A DNA stretch of 64,000 bases from Undibacterium sp. Jales W-56 (GCF_025548535.1 NZ_JAJLQW010000001.1:1116001-1180000), one strand, 5' to 3'. Positions 28,054 to 38,743 are shown, numbered from the stretch's first letter. The notes: a model not told the origin generated them from the sequence alone. A program made the numbers and translations.

Positions 28054-28290
28054 ATGAGTAATAAAGGGCAACTTTTACAAGACCCGTTCTTGAATGCGCT
28101 TCGTAAAGAACACATTCCTGTATCCATCTATCTGGTCAATGGCATCAAACTGCAAGGCCATATCGAATCATTTGATCAATATGTCGTATTGTTACGCAAT
28201 ACCGTGACACAAATGGTCTATAAGCATGCCATTTCTACCGTTGTTCCGGCTCGTGCGGTGAGTATCAATACCGAAGCTGAAGCCGAGTAA
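28054..28290 (+). CDS. hfq: RNA chaperone Hfq
   Basis: Hexameric Sm-like protein that pairs small RNAs with mRNAs. The 78 residues include Sm1 ('[21 protein letters not shown]') shown here only by its ends, QDPFLN and [11 protein letters not shown], and Sm2 '[12 protein letters not shown]'. The C-terminal tail is short, as in Betaproteobacteria, compared with 102 residues in E. coli. TTGGAG precedes the ATG by 7 bases. The hfq-hflX-hflK-hflC order is conserved. Confidence 0.98.
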   Translation: MSNKGQLLQDPFLNALRKEHIPVSIYLVNGIKLQGHIESFDQYVVLLRNTVTQMVYKHAISTVVPARAVSINTEAEAE

Positions 28291-28328
28291 TCTTCCAGGC
28301 GGTTATTTTTGAAAAACTATTGTTTTCT

Positions 28329-29453
28329 ATGCGCGCCGCATTAATTGGCGTGGACTTCGGTAAGGACGATTTTGCCGCAAGTTTAGAAGAACTCTCTCTG
28401 CTCTCCCAATCTGCGGGAGCGGAGCCGATCACAACCATCACTTGCAAGCGTTCCAGCCCAGATGCTGCCTTGTTCGTGGGCTCCGGTAAAGCGGACGAAA
28501 TCGCAGATGCGATTCTGGATGCGCAACTTGATCTTGTGATCTTTAATCATGCATTGTCTCCAGCGCAACAAAGAAATCTGGAGCGTCACCTGAAAACCCG
28601 GGTGATAGACAGAACCAGCTTAATTCTCGATATATTTGCGCAGCGCGCCCACAGTCACGAGGGTAAGGTGCAAGTTGAGCTGGCTCAGCTGCAGCATCTT
28701 GCTACCCGGTTGATACGTGGCTGGACCCATCTTGAGCGGCAAAAAGGCGGTATCGGTTTGCGCGGACCTGGTGAAACTCAGCTAGAGACGGATCGCCGCC
28801 TGCTCGGTGAGCGGGTCAAGGCATTAAAGGCCAAAATGGAGAAGTTGCACAAGCAACGCGAAACGCAGCGCCGTTCGCGTGGACGCAGCCATACTTTTTC
28901 CGTTTCCTTGGTCGGCTATACCAATGCAGGCAAATCCACTTTATTTAATGCGCTGACCAAAGCTGGAGCGTATGCTGCGAACCAGTTGTTTGCAACTCTG
29001 GATACCACATCGCGCCGCCTGTATCTGGGTGAGGCCGGTAATGTTGTCGTCTCTGACACGGTTGGATTTATTCGCGAATTGCCGCATCAGCTAGTTGCTG
29101 CATTTCGTGCAACGCTGGAGGAAACCATTCACGCCGACTTGTTGCTACACGTAGTGGATGCCAGCAGCCCGGTACGGCTCGATCAGATTCAACAGGTGAA
29201 TCAGGTGCTGAAAGAAATCGGCGCAGATCATATTCCTCAACTACTGGTTTGGAATAAGATCGATCTCGCTGGCCTGGAACCGAATTTAGAGTTGGGCGAG
29301 TATGATAAAATCCAACGGGTTTTTCTGAGTGCGCAAACTGGTGCAGGGATGGATTTATTGCGGCAGGCAGTGGCAGAGTTGGCAAAGCTGGATGCTTTAA
29401 AAAGAATTAAAACACCGCAAGTCGCCGAACTGGACGATGCACGTTTTGCTTAA
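28329..29453 (+). CDS. hflX: GTPase HflX
   Basis: Ribosome-binding GTPase involved in rescue or splitting of stalled ribosomes. It has the HflX N-terminal domain with 'LFVGSGKADEIADAI', the coiled linker 'KGGIGLRGPGETQLETDRR', and a G domain with G1 'GYTNAGKSTLFNAL', 'FATLDTTSRRLYL', G3 'DTVGFIRELPHQLVAAF' and G4 'NKIDL'. I use the ATG at 28329 (374 residues); a TTG three codons earlier is possible. It is shorter than E. coli HflX (426), mostly at the C-terminus. It follows hfq by 38 bases. Confidence 0.95.
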   Translation: MRAALIGVDFGKDDFAASLEELSLLSQSAGAEPITTITCKRSSPDAALFVGSGKADEIADAILDAQLDLVIFNHALSPAQQRNLERHLKTRVIDRTSLILDIFAQRAHSHEGKVQVELAQLQHLATRLIRGWTHLERQKGGIGLRGPGETQLETDRRLLGERVKALKAKMEKLHKQRETQRRSRGRSHTFSVSLVGYTNAGKSTLFNALTKAGAYAANQLFATLDTTSRRLYLGEAGNVVVSDTVGFIRELPHQLVAAFRATLEETIHADLLLHVVDASSPVRLDQIQQVNQVLKEIGADHIPQLLVWNKIDLAGLEPNLELGEYDKIQRVFLSAQTGAGMDLLRQAVAELAKLDALKRIKTPQVAELDDARFA

Positions 29454-29540
29454 GTCCTGGGCCTATTAGTAGTTCAACTCACTATTTCATTGGATAGCGA
29501 CAGAATGCTGGTTTCACTTCTAAAAAGAATTGGTTTAACT

Positions 29541-30794
29541 ATGTCTTTGAACGACCCCCAATGGGGACGAGGTTCTCAAAATAATAACCAGAACGGAAAA
29601 AAGCCGCCGGAAGGTCCGCCCGACCTGGAGCAGCTTTGGCGCGATTTTAATGAGCGCATCAATCGCTTGTTTGGTCAAAAAAACGGCGGCAATAATGACG
29701 GCGGTAATGGTGGATTTACCCCGGATGCAGCCAGTGCAAAAATGGGCGTAGGCATTGTCGTCGCTGTATTGGCGTTCATCTGGCTGGTCAGTGGATTTTT
29801 TATTGTTCAAGAAGGCCAGACCGGTGTGATTACTACATTTGGCAAATATAGCCACTCCACGATGTCAGGATTTAACTGGCGCTGGCCTTATCCGATCCAA
29901 TCGCACGAGATTGTGGATGTCTCGCAAGTCCGCACCGTTGAAGTCGGTTATCGCTCGAACGTAAAAAACAAGCAGCCAAAAGAGGCTTTGATGCTGACGG
30001 ATGATGAAAATATCATCGACATTCAATTTGCCGTTCAATATAAATTGAAGAGCGCCGCTGACTGGCTGTTCAATAATCGCGACCAGGAAGAAATGATCAA
30101 ACAGGTTGCTGAAACTGCTATTCGTGAGATTGTCGGTAAAAGCAAAATGGATTTTGTTTTGTATGAAGGACGTGAAAAAGTCGCTCAAGATGTCGGCGCT
30201 TTAATGCAGCAAATTCTTGAGCGCTATCAGGCTGGCGTGCAGGTCGCGAATGTGACTATGCAAGGAGTGCAGCCACCTGAACAAGTACAGGCGGCATTTG
30301 ATGATGCGGTAAAGGCGGGCCAGGATAGAGAGCGTCAAAAAAATGAAGGGCAGGCTTATGCCAATCAGGTGATTCCAATTGCCAGGGGCGAAGCATCCCG
30401 GATGTTGCAAGAGTCCGAGGCATATCAGTCAAGAATCGTTGCAACTGCTGAAGGCAATGCCTCACGGTTTAAGCAAGTATTGGCGGAATATCAGAAAGCG
30501 CCAGCGGTGACGCGTGACCGCATGTATTTAGAGACGATGCAACAAATTTTCTCAAGCACGACCAAGGTGATGATGGACGCAAAAGGCGGCAACAACATGA
30601 TTTACCTTCCTTTGGATAAATTGCTTGCCACCGCAGAAGCCTCTACTGCTAAGCCAGCACCCTCATCAACCACAACGACTCCGGCAGCGCCAACGCAATC
30701 AACAACCGAGCAGATTCCCACGGTTGAATTGCGTTACGGCAAAGATGGCAGAGCCCGCGATAGTCGCGACTCTCGTGATCGGGATGTACGATAA
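29541..30794 (+). CDS. hflK: FtsH protease modulator HflK
   Basis: Inner-membrane SPFH-family protein that, with HflC, forms the large cage around the FtsH protease. The Asn/Gly/Pro-rich N-terminus ('MSLNDPQWGRG...') is typical, with one membrane helix at about 71-91 ('GIVVAVLAFIWLVSGFFIV'), the band-7/SPFH domain and a Gln/Arg-rich coiled-coil helix. A Thr/Pro and Arg/Asp-rich tail ends the protein. I take the ATG at 29541 (417 residues; E. coli 419). An in-frame ATG at 29505 would give an atypical extension. The stop overlaps the hflC start. Confidence 0.95.
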   Translation: MSLNDPQWGRGSQNNNQNGKKPPEGPPDLEQLWRDFNERINRLFGQKNGGNNDGGNGGFTPDAASAKMGVGIVVAVLAFIWLVSGFFIVQEGQTGVITTFGKYSHSTMSGFNWRWPYPIQSHEIVDVSQVRTVEVGYRSNVKNKQPKEALMLTDDENIIDIQFAVQYKLKSAADWLFNNRDQEEMIKQVAETAIREIVGKSKMDFVLYEGREKVAQDVGALMQQILERYQAGVQVANVTMQGVQPPEQVQAAFDDAVKAGQDRERQKNEGQAYANQVIPIARGEASRMLQESEAYQSRIVATAEGNASRFKQVLAEYQKAPAVTRDRMYLETMQQIFSSTTKVMMDAKGGNNMIYLPLDKLLATAEASTAKPAPSSTTTTPAAPTQSTTEQIPTVELRYGKDGRARDSRDSRDRDVR

Positions 30795-31693
30795 TGAATA
30801 AATTATTTTCCTCTTTGTTCACGGTTCTATTGGTGATCATCGCTGCATATTCGACGATTTTTGTGGTTGATCAAAAATCTTATGCGATTGTTTTTGCCTT
30901 GGGCGAAGTGAAGACTGTGATTAGCGAGCCGGGGCTGCATTTCAAATTGCCGCCGCCGTTTCAGAATGTTTTGTATTTGGATAAGCGTATTCTGACTATA
31001 GATACGCCTGATGCCGACCGTTTTATTACGGCTGAAAAGAAAAATATTTTGGTCGATGCCTATGTTAAATGGCACATTACGGATCCTAAACTTTACTACG
31101 TCAGCTTCAAGGGAGATGAAGGTAAGGCGCGTGATCGCTTATCGCAAATTGTGAAGGCCGCCTTAAACGATGAAATTACCAAGCGCACTGTGCGTGAAGT
31201 GATTTCCGGTGAACGTGGCAAGGTGATGGAAGCCATTCGTAAAAAAGTGACAGAAGAAGCCAAGCAGATCGGTGTGGAAATTATCGATGTGCGTTTAAAG
31301 CGTGTTGATTACGTCGAGCAAATCAATAATTCTGTTTACGATCGTATGAAGGCGGAGCGTACCCGGGTCGCGAATGAATTGCGCTCTACAGGTTCTGCCG
31401 ACTCTGAAAAAATCAGAGCAGATGCGGATAAACAGAGAATCGTGATTCTGGCAGAAGCGTATAAGGAAGCCGAAAAAATGCGTGGCGCGGGCGATGCCGA
31501 AGCTTCTCAAATTTATGCGCAGGCTTTCGGTCAGAATCCTGAATTTTATAAGTTTTACAGAAGCCTTGAGGCTTATCGCGCGAGTTTTAAAACAAAGAAT
31601 GATGTGATGGTGGTAGACCCCAATTCCGAGTTCTTCAAGTATTTTAAAGCGCCAGGCGCGAGTGCAGCGGTTAGCGCTGGAAAATCTAAGTAG
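30794..31693 (+). CDS. hflC: FtsH protease modulator HflC
   Basis: Partner of HflK in the periplasmic FtsH-associated SPFH cage. It has an N-terminal membrane helix (about 5-24, 'LFTVLLVIIAAYSTIFVV'), the SPFH domain with 'QKSYAIVFALGEVKTVISEPG' (quoted in part: VFALGEVKTVI) and 'VDAYVKWHITDPKLYY', then the coiled coil '...AEAYKEAEKMRGAGDAEA' and 'FYKFYRSLEAYRASF'. It has 299 residues and an ATG overlapping the hflK TAA. Confidence 0.96.
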   Translation: MNKLFSSLFTVLLVIIAAYSTIFVVDQKSYAIVFALGEVKTVISEPGLHFKLPPPFQNVLYLDKRILTIDTPDADRFITAEKKNILVDAYVKWHITDPKLYYVSFKGDEGKARDRLSQIVKAALNDEITKRTVREVISGERGKVMEAIRKKVTEEAKQIGVEIIDVRLKRVDYVEQINNSVYDRMKAERTRVANELRSTGSADSEKIRADADKQRIVILAEAYKEAEKMRGAGDAEASQIYAQAFGQNPEFYKFYRSLEAYRASFKTKNDVMVVDPNSEFFKYFKAPGASAAVSAGKSK

Positions 31694-31712
31694 TAAGTAG
31701 CTTTAAACACAC

Positions 31713-31753
31713 AACGTAGGTTGCGCTATTTGCAAGAATAGCGAGCCTACGTT
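31713..31753 (+). terminator. Long hairpin between hflC and hisZ
   Basis: The outer stem AACGTAGG/CCTACGTT (31713-31720 with 31746-31753) and the inner stem CGCTATT/AATAGCG (31724-31730 with 31737-31743) form a roughly 15-base-pair hairpin with a small internal loop. Only GTTTG follows, so termination would be inefficient, but the structure is the most stable one in this spacer. Confidence 0.55.
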
Positions 31754-31805
31754 TGTCACGTATAAAGTTTGATTATTTGTTGTTTTTGTTTTTGATTGCA
31801 AGCTC

Positions 31806-32957
31806 ATGCCAAATTGGCTTTTACCTGAAAATATCGCAGATGTTTTGCCATCCGAGGCGCGCAAGATAGAGGAGTTGCGCCGCGTATTGCTGGATAATTT
31901 CCGGCTTTACGGTTATGAGATGGTGATGCCGCCTCTGCTGGAATACATAGAATCCTTGCTGAGTGGCGCAGGGCAGGACATGGATTTACGCACCTTCAAA
32001 TTGGTCGATCAGCTGTCTGGCCGCACCATGGGAGTCAGAGCGGATATGACAACGCAGGTGGCACGCATAGATGCCCATTTGTTGAATCGCGCATCTGTTA
32101 CGCGCTTATGCTACGCCGGAAGTGTTCTTCATACGCGACCATCCGGTTTGCATGCAACGCGTGAACCGATACAGATCGGTGCAGAAATTTATGGGCATGC
32201 GGGCTTGGAAGCGGATGCTGAAATTCAAGAATTGGTGCTGGCATCTCTGGCTCTGGCTAACATTTCCGAGGTCAGGCTTGATCTTTGCCACGTAGGTGTA
32301 CTGAGGTCTTTGCTGGAGAGCGATCCGCTGGCTAAAAAGCATGAATCAAGTTTGTTTGCTTTATTGGAAGCCAAAGACTTGCCCGCTCTGGAGCAGATTT
32401 CCCAAGATTTTAATCCTGTCGTCAGGCAAGCATTACTTGAATTACCCAAGTTGTATGGCGATGTAGCGGTCATTGCGCGGGCGCGCCAGGTGCTGCCTTC
32501 ATTCGCGGGTATCTCTACTGCTTTAGACGAGCTTGATTATCTGGTGAAATTGGCCGGTCATGCCAAAGTAACGATAGATTTAGCGGATTTGCGCGGCTAT
32601 CATTATCACAGCGGTGTGATGTTCAATGCGTTTGTTCCTGGCCTGCCGAATGCGGTGGCACGCGGCGGGCGCTATGATCATGTCGGTGAAGCATTTGGCC
32701 GTGCGCGCCCGGCGACGGGTTTCTCGCTGGATTTGCGGGAACTGGCGCGTTTGATGCCTTCTGCCGAACGCAAAGACGCGATTCTGGCACCGTGGAGCCA
32801 GGATCCTGCTCTGCGTCAAAAAATTAGTGAATTGCGTCAAAGTGGAGAAGTAGTTATTCAAAGTTTGCCGGGTCACGAGAACGAACAGGACGAATTTGAC
32901 TGCAATAGGGCAGTCGCATTTGATGGTAGTCAATGGATTATTAAAAGCGTAGGTTAA
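31806..32957 (+). CDS. hisZ: ATP phosphoribosyltransferase regulatory subunit HisZ
   Basis: Catalytically inactive HisS paralogue that activates short-form HisG in the first step of histidine synthesis. '[20 protein letters not shown]' is the family start. Class II motif-like segments '[17 protein letters not shown]', '[15 protein letters not shown]', '[19 protein letters not shown]' and '[13 protein letters not shown]' are present, while the anticodon domain is absent. Length is 383 residues. Its stop is directly followed by purA (3 bases), the usual hflC-hisZ-purA arrangement in Burkholderiales. Confidence 0.95.
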   Translation: MPNWLLPENIADVLPSEARKIEELRRVLLDNFRLYGYEMVMPPLLEYIESLLSGAGQDMDLRTFKLVDQLSGRTMGVRADMTTQVARIDAHLLNRASVTRLCYAGSVLHTRPSGLHATREPIQIGAEIYGHAGLEADAEIQELVLASLALANISEVRLDLCHVGVLRSLLESDPLAKKHESSLFALLEAKDLPALEQISQDFNPVVRQALLELPKLYGDVAVIARARQVLPSFAGISTALDELDYLVKLAGHAKVTIDLADLRGYHYHSGVMFNAFVPGLPNAVARGGRYDHVGEAFGRARPATGFSLDLRELARLMPSAERKDAILAPWSQDPALRQKISELRQSGEVVIQSLPGHENEQDEFDCNRAVAFDGSQWIIKSVG

Positions 32958-34274
<1,317 letters not shown>

Positions 34275-34310
34275 ATAGTTCATACAATAAATAAGGCTAG
34301 AGGAAGTAAC

Positions 34311-34856
34311 ATGACGTTGCCAGCTTCAACAGAAAAAGACCTTTGGGTTTCTTGGGATGCCTATCATCGCTCTATCGAACAGTTGGCTTTGAAGGTATAT
34401 GAGTCAGGCTGGAAGTTCGATCAGATTTTGTGTCTGGCACGCGGCGGTTTGCGTCCAGGCGACATTTTTTCCCGCATTTTTGATCTGCCGTTAGCGATAC
34501 TGTCTACCAGTTCCTATCGTGAGGATGCCGGTACGGTTCAAGGTCAGCTTGATATCGGTAAATATATTTCAACGACCAAGGGTACGCTACAGGGGCGCGT
34601 ACTTGTGGTGGATGATTTAGTCGATTCCGGCGTTACCCTGGAAAAGGTCTTGCATCATTTGCGCGAAAATTTTCCTGGCGTGACAGAAGCAAAATCTGCG
34701 GTGATCTGGTACAAGGCATGCTCCTCAGTAGCGCCGGATTTTTATCTCGATTATTTAGCAACGAACCCATGGATACATCAGCCGTTTGAAGAGTACGATA
34801 GTATCCGTCCGCACCAGTTAAATGCATGGTCAAAAAAGGGCGAAACTAAAGAATGA
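34311..34856 (+). CDS. Purine phosphoribosyltransferase (Gpt/Hpt-like)
   Basis: Type I phosphoribosyltransferase fold of 181 residues. The PRPP-binding loop 'VLVVDDLVDSGVTLEKVLHH' (about 100-119) and the early 'ILCLARGGLRPGDIFSRI' resemble bacterial hypoxanthine or xanthine-guanine phosphoribosyltransferases. The location 36 bases after purA fits purine salvage. The exact base specificity cannot be assigned from sequence. A good ribosome binding site (GAGGAAG) precedes the ATG, and a terminator follows at once. Confidence 0.85.
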   Translation: MTLPASTEKDLWVSWDAYHRSIEQLALKVYESGWKFDQILCLARGGLRPGDIFSRIFDLPLAILSTSSYREDAGTVQGQLDIGKYISTTKGTLQGRVLVVDDLVDSGVTLEKVLHHLRENFPGVTEAKSAVIWYKACSSVAPDFYLDYLATNPWIHQPFEEYDSIRPHQLNAWSKKGETKE

Positions 34857-34860
34857 TCAC

Positions 34861-34893
34861 AACGGGAGTAAAGAAATTTGCTCCCGTTTTTTT
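34861..34893 (+). terminator. Rho-independent terminator after the phosphoribosyltransferase gene
   Basis: AACGGGAG (34861-34868) pairs with CTCCCGTT (34881-34888) around a 12-base loop and runs into TTTTTTT. It closes the hflX-to-purine-salvage transcription units. Confidence 0.92.
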
Positions 34894-35071
34894 ATGTGTG
34901 AACGTCTGGCAGGGCGGCATCAGTGTGATTGAATGCGGTTTGTCAGCGATAAAAATAGTGAATAGGCTTTTGATTTGACGCGTCGTCACCAGATAAGACT
35001 GTAGTACTTCAGTTTGGTCGTTGAGTTTGATTTCGAGACAACGATGGGATATCAAAAAAGGCGATGTCAGC

Positions 35072-35689
35072 ATGCATTACGGCGAACGTTTTAATAGCAT
35101 TACGCATACAGTAGGCGCTGCCTTGGCGGTGATTGGCGGCTCGGTACTCCTAGTCCTTGCGGCGAAATCCGGCGATCCCTGGAAGATCGTCAGTTTCAGT
35201 ATTTATATCGCTTCGTTACTCATCCTGTATCTCGCTTCCACGCTTTATCATAGTCTGCGCGGTGTCGCGAAAGATGTGTTCCGCAAGTTTGATCATTGCG
35301 CTATCTATTTACTGATTGCCGGCAGTTATACGCCGTTTACCCTGGTGACCATGCGAGGCCCTTGGGGCTGGTCGCTTTTCGGCGTGGTATGGGGGCTTGC
35401 CTTGATAGGTGTTGTGCAGGAACTATGGTTCGCTAGAGGGGCGCGTATTTCATCGCTCATTATTTACATGATGATGGGATGGCTGGCGATTATCGGTATA
35501 AAACCTTTGCTTGCTGCATTGGGTGTGCCGGGGTTTATCTGGCTTGCCGCAGGTGGTTTGCTATATACCTTGGGCATAGGATTCTATGCAACCGACCATA
35601 AAGTAAAACATGGTCACGGTGTATGGCATCTTTTTGTGCTGGCTGGCAGTTTGTGTCATTACGTTGCCGTCTTGTTTTATGTCGCTTAA
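35072..35689 (+). CDS. Hemolysin III family (TrhA/PAQR-like) membrane protein
   Basis: Integral membrane protein of 205 residues with about seven hydrophobic segments. Family motifs are 'ERFNSITHTVGAALAVIG' near the start, 'LYLASTLYHSL' with the conserved Ser/His, 'FDHCAIYLLIAGSYTPF', and near the end 'VWHLFVLAGSLCHYVAVLF' with the paired metal-ligand His residues. TrhA/YqfA of E. coli affects membrane energetics and fluidity; 'hemolysin' is a historical label. I use the ATG at 35072. A longer frame to 35021 lacks family similarity. Confidence 0.9.
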   Translation: MHYGERFNSITHTVGAALAVIGGSVLLVLAAKSGDPWKIVSFSIYIASLLILYLASTLYHSLRGVAKDVFRKFDHCAIYLLIAGSYTPFTLVTMRGPWGWSLFGVVWGLALIGVVQELWFARGARISSLIIYMMMGWLAIIGIKPLLAALGVPGFIWLAAGGLLYTLGIGFYATDHKVKHGHGVWHLFVLAGSLCHYVAVLFYVA

Positions 35690-35936
35690 AGTCGTGAATG
35701 GCAATCTCTTTATTGCGTGCAGTAAAGGCGTCACATTCATCGCATAGAATATCGTTGTGAATCGGAACGCGCTGGTTGGTGATGGCGGAAATTCGATACT
35801 GTATCCAATACTTCCTATCCAGCCAGAATCTAGCGTGATGCAGCGGGTAGTGGATAATGTCGTAGAATTTTATGAGGCAAATGCAAAATACATAGCAAAA
35901 AGCCTCGTTGACGAATCAACGAGGCTTACAATGCTG
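35690..35936. other. Gene-free stretch between the hemolysin III-like gene and tRNA-Leu
   Basis: About 250 bases with no coding frame I can support. The tRNA terminator is at its right end (35896-35927). An open frame running from here across the tRNA is an artefact of translating the tRNA gene. Confidence 0.6.
35896..35927 (-). terminator. Terminator of tRNA-Leu
   Basis: AAGCCTCGTTGA (35900-35911) and TCAACGAGGCTT (35916-35927) form a perfect 12-base-pair stem with a 4-base loop. On the minus strand it is followed by TTTTTGC, 9 bases after the encoded CCA end of the tRNA. Confidence 0.93.
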
Positions 35937-36021
35937 TGGTGCCCACGGAGGGACTCGAACCCCCACACCCGAAGGCACATGGACCTGAACCATGCGCGTC
36001 TACCAATTCCGCCACGTGGGC
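35937..36021 (-). tRNA. tRNA-Leu (CAG anticodon), CCA encoded
   Basis: On the minus strand the gene starts GCCCACGTGGCGGAATTGG, with the 7-base acceptor stem GCCCACG/CGTGGGC, the D-arm GGTAGACGC, the anticodon arm GCATGGTTCAGGTCCATG with anticodon CAG, a long variable arm (GCCTTCGGGT) diagnostic of class II tRNA, the T-arm GGGGGTTCGAGTCCCTC and discriminator A followed by CCA. Length is 85 bases with CCA. It reads CUG leucine codons. Confidence 0.97.
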
Positions 36022-36034
36022 AACGGAGACCATG

Positions 36035-36062
36035 ATTATAGAGCATTCGCGAGGATTGTCAA
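36035..36062 (-). promoter_or_regulatory. Consensus sigma-70 promoter of tRNA-Leu
   Basis: On the minus strand TTGACA (36062-36057) and TATAAT (36040-36035), both exact consensus hexamers, are separated by 16 bases. The -10 element ends 14 bases before the mature tRNA 5' end. Confidence 0.92.
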
Positions 36063-36198
36063 CTCTGGCGAACATCATCAGAGTTCGGGGGCGCAGTAAA
36101 GTTAGGTAATTAGCTTGCTCTCCGGTAAACTAGAGGGGAGTGCGGGATGAAATTGCTGCACTTAATTTTTAACAACAAAAAGAAAAGAAATTCACCTT

Positions 36199-38697
36199 TT
36201 GAATAAACATTCATATCCCATTCCCAGCCGTGAGGAAATTCTCGGCATCCTGCGCACTTCGAGCACCAAGCAAAAAGTGGAAACGATTGCAGGCAAACTA
36301 GGCGTAAAACCTGAGGAGCTTGACGGCATGGTGCGACGATTGAACGCGATGGAAAGAGATGGTCAGGTCAAGCAGGATAAGTCCGGCAATTACACGCTTG
36401 CCAATCAAGATAATTTTATTTCCGGTCGTGTCAGCAGTCACCGTGACGGTTACGGTTTTTTAACGCCGGACGACGGCAGCGAAGACTTGTTTTTGCCGGA
36501 AAGAGAGATGCAGCGTGTGTTGCATGGCGATCGAGTCACGGCGCGCGTGGTTGGCACGGATCGACGCGGCCGTCTGGAAGGCGGCATTATTGAAATCCTG
36601 GAGCGCGCCAATACCCACATTATCGGGCGTTTGCTGAATGAAAACGGCGTCTGGATAGTTGCCCCGGAAGATAAACGGTTTAGCCAGGATATCTTACTCG
36701 CCGGTTCGCCGGGCAAGGCAAAATCGGGTCAGGTCGTCAGTGTGGAGTTGACCGAGCAGCCCACCAAATACGCGCAAGCAGTCGGTCGCATTGTCGAAGT
36801 GCTAGGCGATGTCGATGATCCCGGCATGGAAATCGAAATCGCTGTCAGAAAATTCGGTGTGCCGCATGAATTTTCCGAAGCGGCTAAAAAAGCAGCGAGC
36901 AAACTACCCTCGGAAATCCGTGATGCCGATTTGACGGATCGCGTTGATTTACGTGACATTCCTCTAGTCACGATCGACGGCGAAGACGCGCGCGATTTCG
37001 ATGACGCGGTTTATTGCGAAACCATTAAAGCCGGTCGCACCAAAGGCTATCGCCTGATCGTCGCGATTGCGGACGTCAGCCATTATGTGAAGCCGAACGA
37101 TGCGCTCGATGGCGACGCTTTATTGCGTAGCACCTCGGTGTATTTCCCACGCCGCGTTATTCCCATGTTGCCGGAGAAATTGTCGAACGGCCTGTGCTCG
37201 CTGAATCCCGACGTCGATCGTTTGACTTTGGTGTGCGATATGGTGATTTCGCTCGATGGCGAGGTCACTGCGTATCAGTTTTATCCCTCGGTGATTCATT
37301 CTGCAGCGCGCTTTACTTACACCGAAGTTGCCGCTATTTTGGGTAACACCAAAGGCCCGGAGGCCAATAAGCGTCTGTCGCTGGTACCGCATCTGCTGGA
37401 CTTGTATGACTGCTTCCAGGCTTTGTTAAAAGCTCGTCATCGTCGCGGCGCGATTGATTTTGAAACGACAGAAACCTATATCGTTTGTAACGCGGCAGGC
37501 AAGATTGAAAAAATTCTGCCACGTACCCGCAATGATGCGCATAAACTGATCGAAGAATGCATGCTGGCCGCCAATGTGTGTGCGGCGAATTTGCTGGAGG
37601 TCCATAAACAGCCTGGCACCTATCGCATCCATGCGGGGCCGACCAAGGAAAAACTCACGCAGGTGCGCAATTTCCTGAAGCAGGTCGGTCTGTATCTGAA
37701 TGGCGGCGACAAACCGTCCGCTTCCGATTATGCCGAGTTGATGACCAAGATTAAAGGTCGTCCCGATACCAGTCTGTTGCAGACCATGCTGCTGCGCTCT
37801 ATGCAGCAAGCAGTCTACAGCCCCGATAATATTGGCCACTTCGGCTTGTCCTACGATGCCTATGCGCATTTCACCAGCCCGATACGGCGCTACCCCGATT
37901 TGTTGACGCATCGGGCGATTAAAGCGATTTTGCAAGGCAAGAAATACGAACCCAAAGGTATCGATACCAGCTTGCTGAACACGACAGTGTCGAATGCCGC
38001 GCGCAAACAGCAGATTCTGGACAAGGCTGCGGGTAAGAAACCGAAGTCGGAACAAGACCTGACAATCTGGGATGCGCTGGGGGTGCATTGCTCCGCCAAT
38101 GAGCGTAGAGCCGACGAGGCCTCGCGCGATGTCGAAGCATGGCTTAAGTGTTATTTCATCCGGAATAAACTCGGGGAAGAATTCACCGGCACGATTTCAG
38201 GCGTGACGCAATTTGGTATTTTTGTGCAGCTTGATGAAATTTATATCGAAGGTCTGGTGCATATTACAGAACTCGGCGCAGATTACTTCCAGTTCGACGA
38301 TGCCCGTCATGAACTGCGTGGAGAGCGCACCGGTAAGCGCTATCAATTGACCGACCGGGTTACAGTCCAGGTCAGCCGGGTAGATTTGGATGCCCGCAAA
38401 ATCGATCTGGCGATCGTGCAACCCAGTGGCCCAAGAATCAATATTGGTCAGGAATTACGTGAGCAGAATTTGAGTGGCGGGCGTGGCGGCAATGCTTCTG
38501 GAACTGGCGTCGTCAAAGCAAGTGCAAAGTCGAAAAAAGCGGGTGCCAAATCCAGTCCGCAAACTGTTGCCAAATCAGATGCAAAAATAGTTCCGGTCAA
38601 AGCCACAGCGGTTCCGGTCAAGGCACGTCGCGCCAAGCCGGAAACGACTGAGCGTCCATCGCGGGCAGTATCCCGATCTGGCAAGAAAAAACGATAA
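36199..38697 (+). CDS. rnr: Ribonuclease R
   Basis: Processive 3'-5' exoribonuclease that degrades structured RNA. Domains in order are a winged-helix N-terminus (about 8-65, 'SREEILGILRTSSTKQKVE'), two cold-shock domains ('SGRVSSHRDGYGFLTPDDG'), the RNB catalytic domain with Mg-binding Asp residues in 'TIDGEDARDFDDAVYCE', an S1 domain ('FTGTISGVTQFGIFVQLDEI') and a Lys/Ala/Ser-rich tail of about 80 residues. It has 832 residues (E. coli 813). The start is TTG at 36199 with no clear Shine-Dalgarno. It is supported because the winged-helix domain begins right after it and no later Met precedes that domain. Confidence 0.95.
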   Translation: MNKHSYPIPSREEILGILRTSSTKQKVETIAGKLGVKPEELDGMVRRLNAMERDGQVKQDKSGNYTLANQDNFISGRVSSHRDGYGFLTPDDGSEDLFLPEREMQRVLHGDRVTARVVGTDRRGRLEGGIIEILERANTHIIGRLLNENGVWIVAPEDKRFSQDILLAGSPGKAKSGQVVSVELTEQPTKYAQAVGRIVEVLGDVDDPGMEIEIAVRKFGVPHEFSEAAKKAASKLPSEIRDADLTDRVDLRDIPLVTIDGEDARDFDDAVYCETIKAGRTKGYRLIVAIADVSHYVKPNDALDGDALLRSTSVYFPRRVIPMLPEKLSNGLCSLNPDVDRLTLVCDMVISLDGEVTAYQFYPSVIHSAARFTYTEVAAILGNTKGPEANKRLSLVPHLLDLYDCFQALLKARHRRGAIDFETTETYIVCNAAGKIEKILPRTRNDAHKLIEECMLAANVCAANLLEVHKQPGTYRIHAGPTKEKLTQVRNFLKQVGLYLNGGDKPSASDYAELMTKIKGRPDTSLLQTMLLRSMQQAVYSPDNIGHFGLSYDAYAHFTSPIRRYPDLLTHRAIKAILQGKKYEPKGIDTSLLNTTVSNAARKQQILDKAAGKKPKSEQDLTIWDALGVHCSANERRADEASRDVEAWLKCYFIRNKLGEEFTGTISGVTQFGIFVQLDEIYIEGLVHITELGADYFQFDDARHELRGERTGKRYQLTDRVTVQVSRVDLDARKIDLAIVQPSGPRINIGQELREQNLSGGRGGNASGTGVVKASAKSKKAGAKSSPQTVAKSDAKIVPVKATAVPVKARRAKPETTERPSRAVSRSGKKKR

Positions 38698-38743
38698 AGA
38701 AACGATAGTTGCAGAAAGTTATATTCAGATAGTGAAGTAAACA

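Noticed and set aside
35757..36035. Plus-strand open frame of 92 codons ending '...MDLNHARLPIPPRGQRRP'
   Set aside because: It runs through the antisense of tRNA-Leu. This type of peptide is a well-known artefact of translating tRNA genes.
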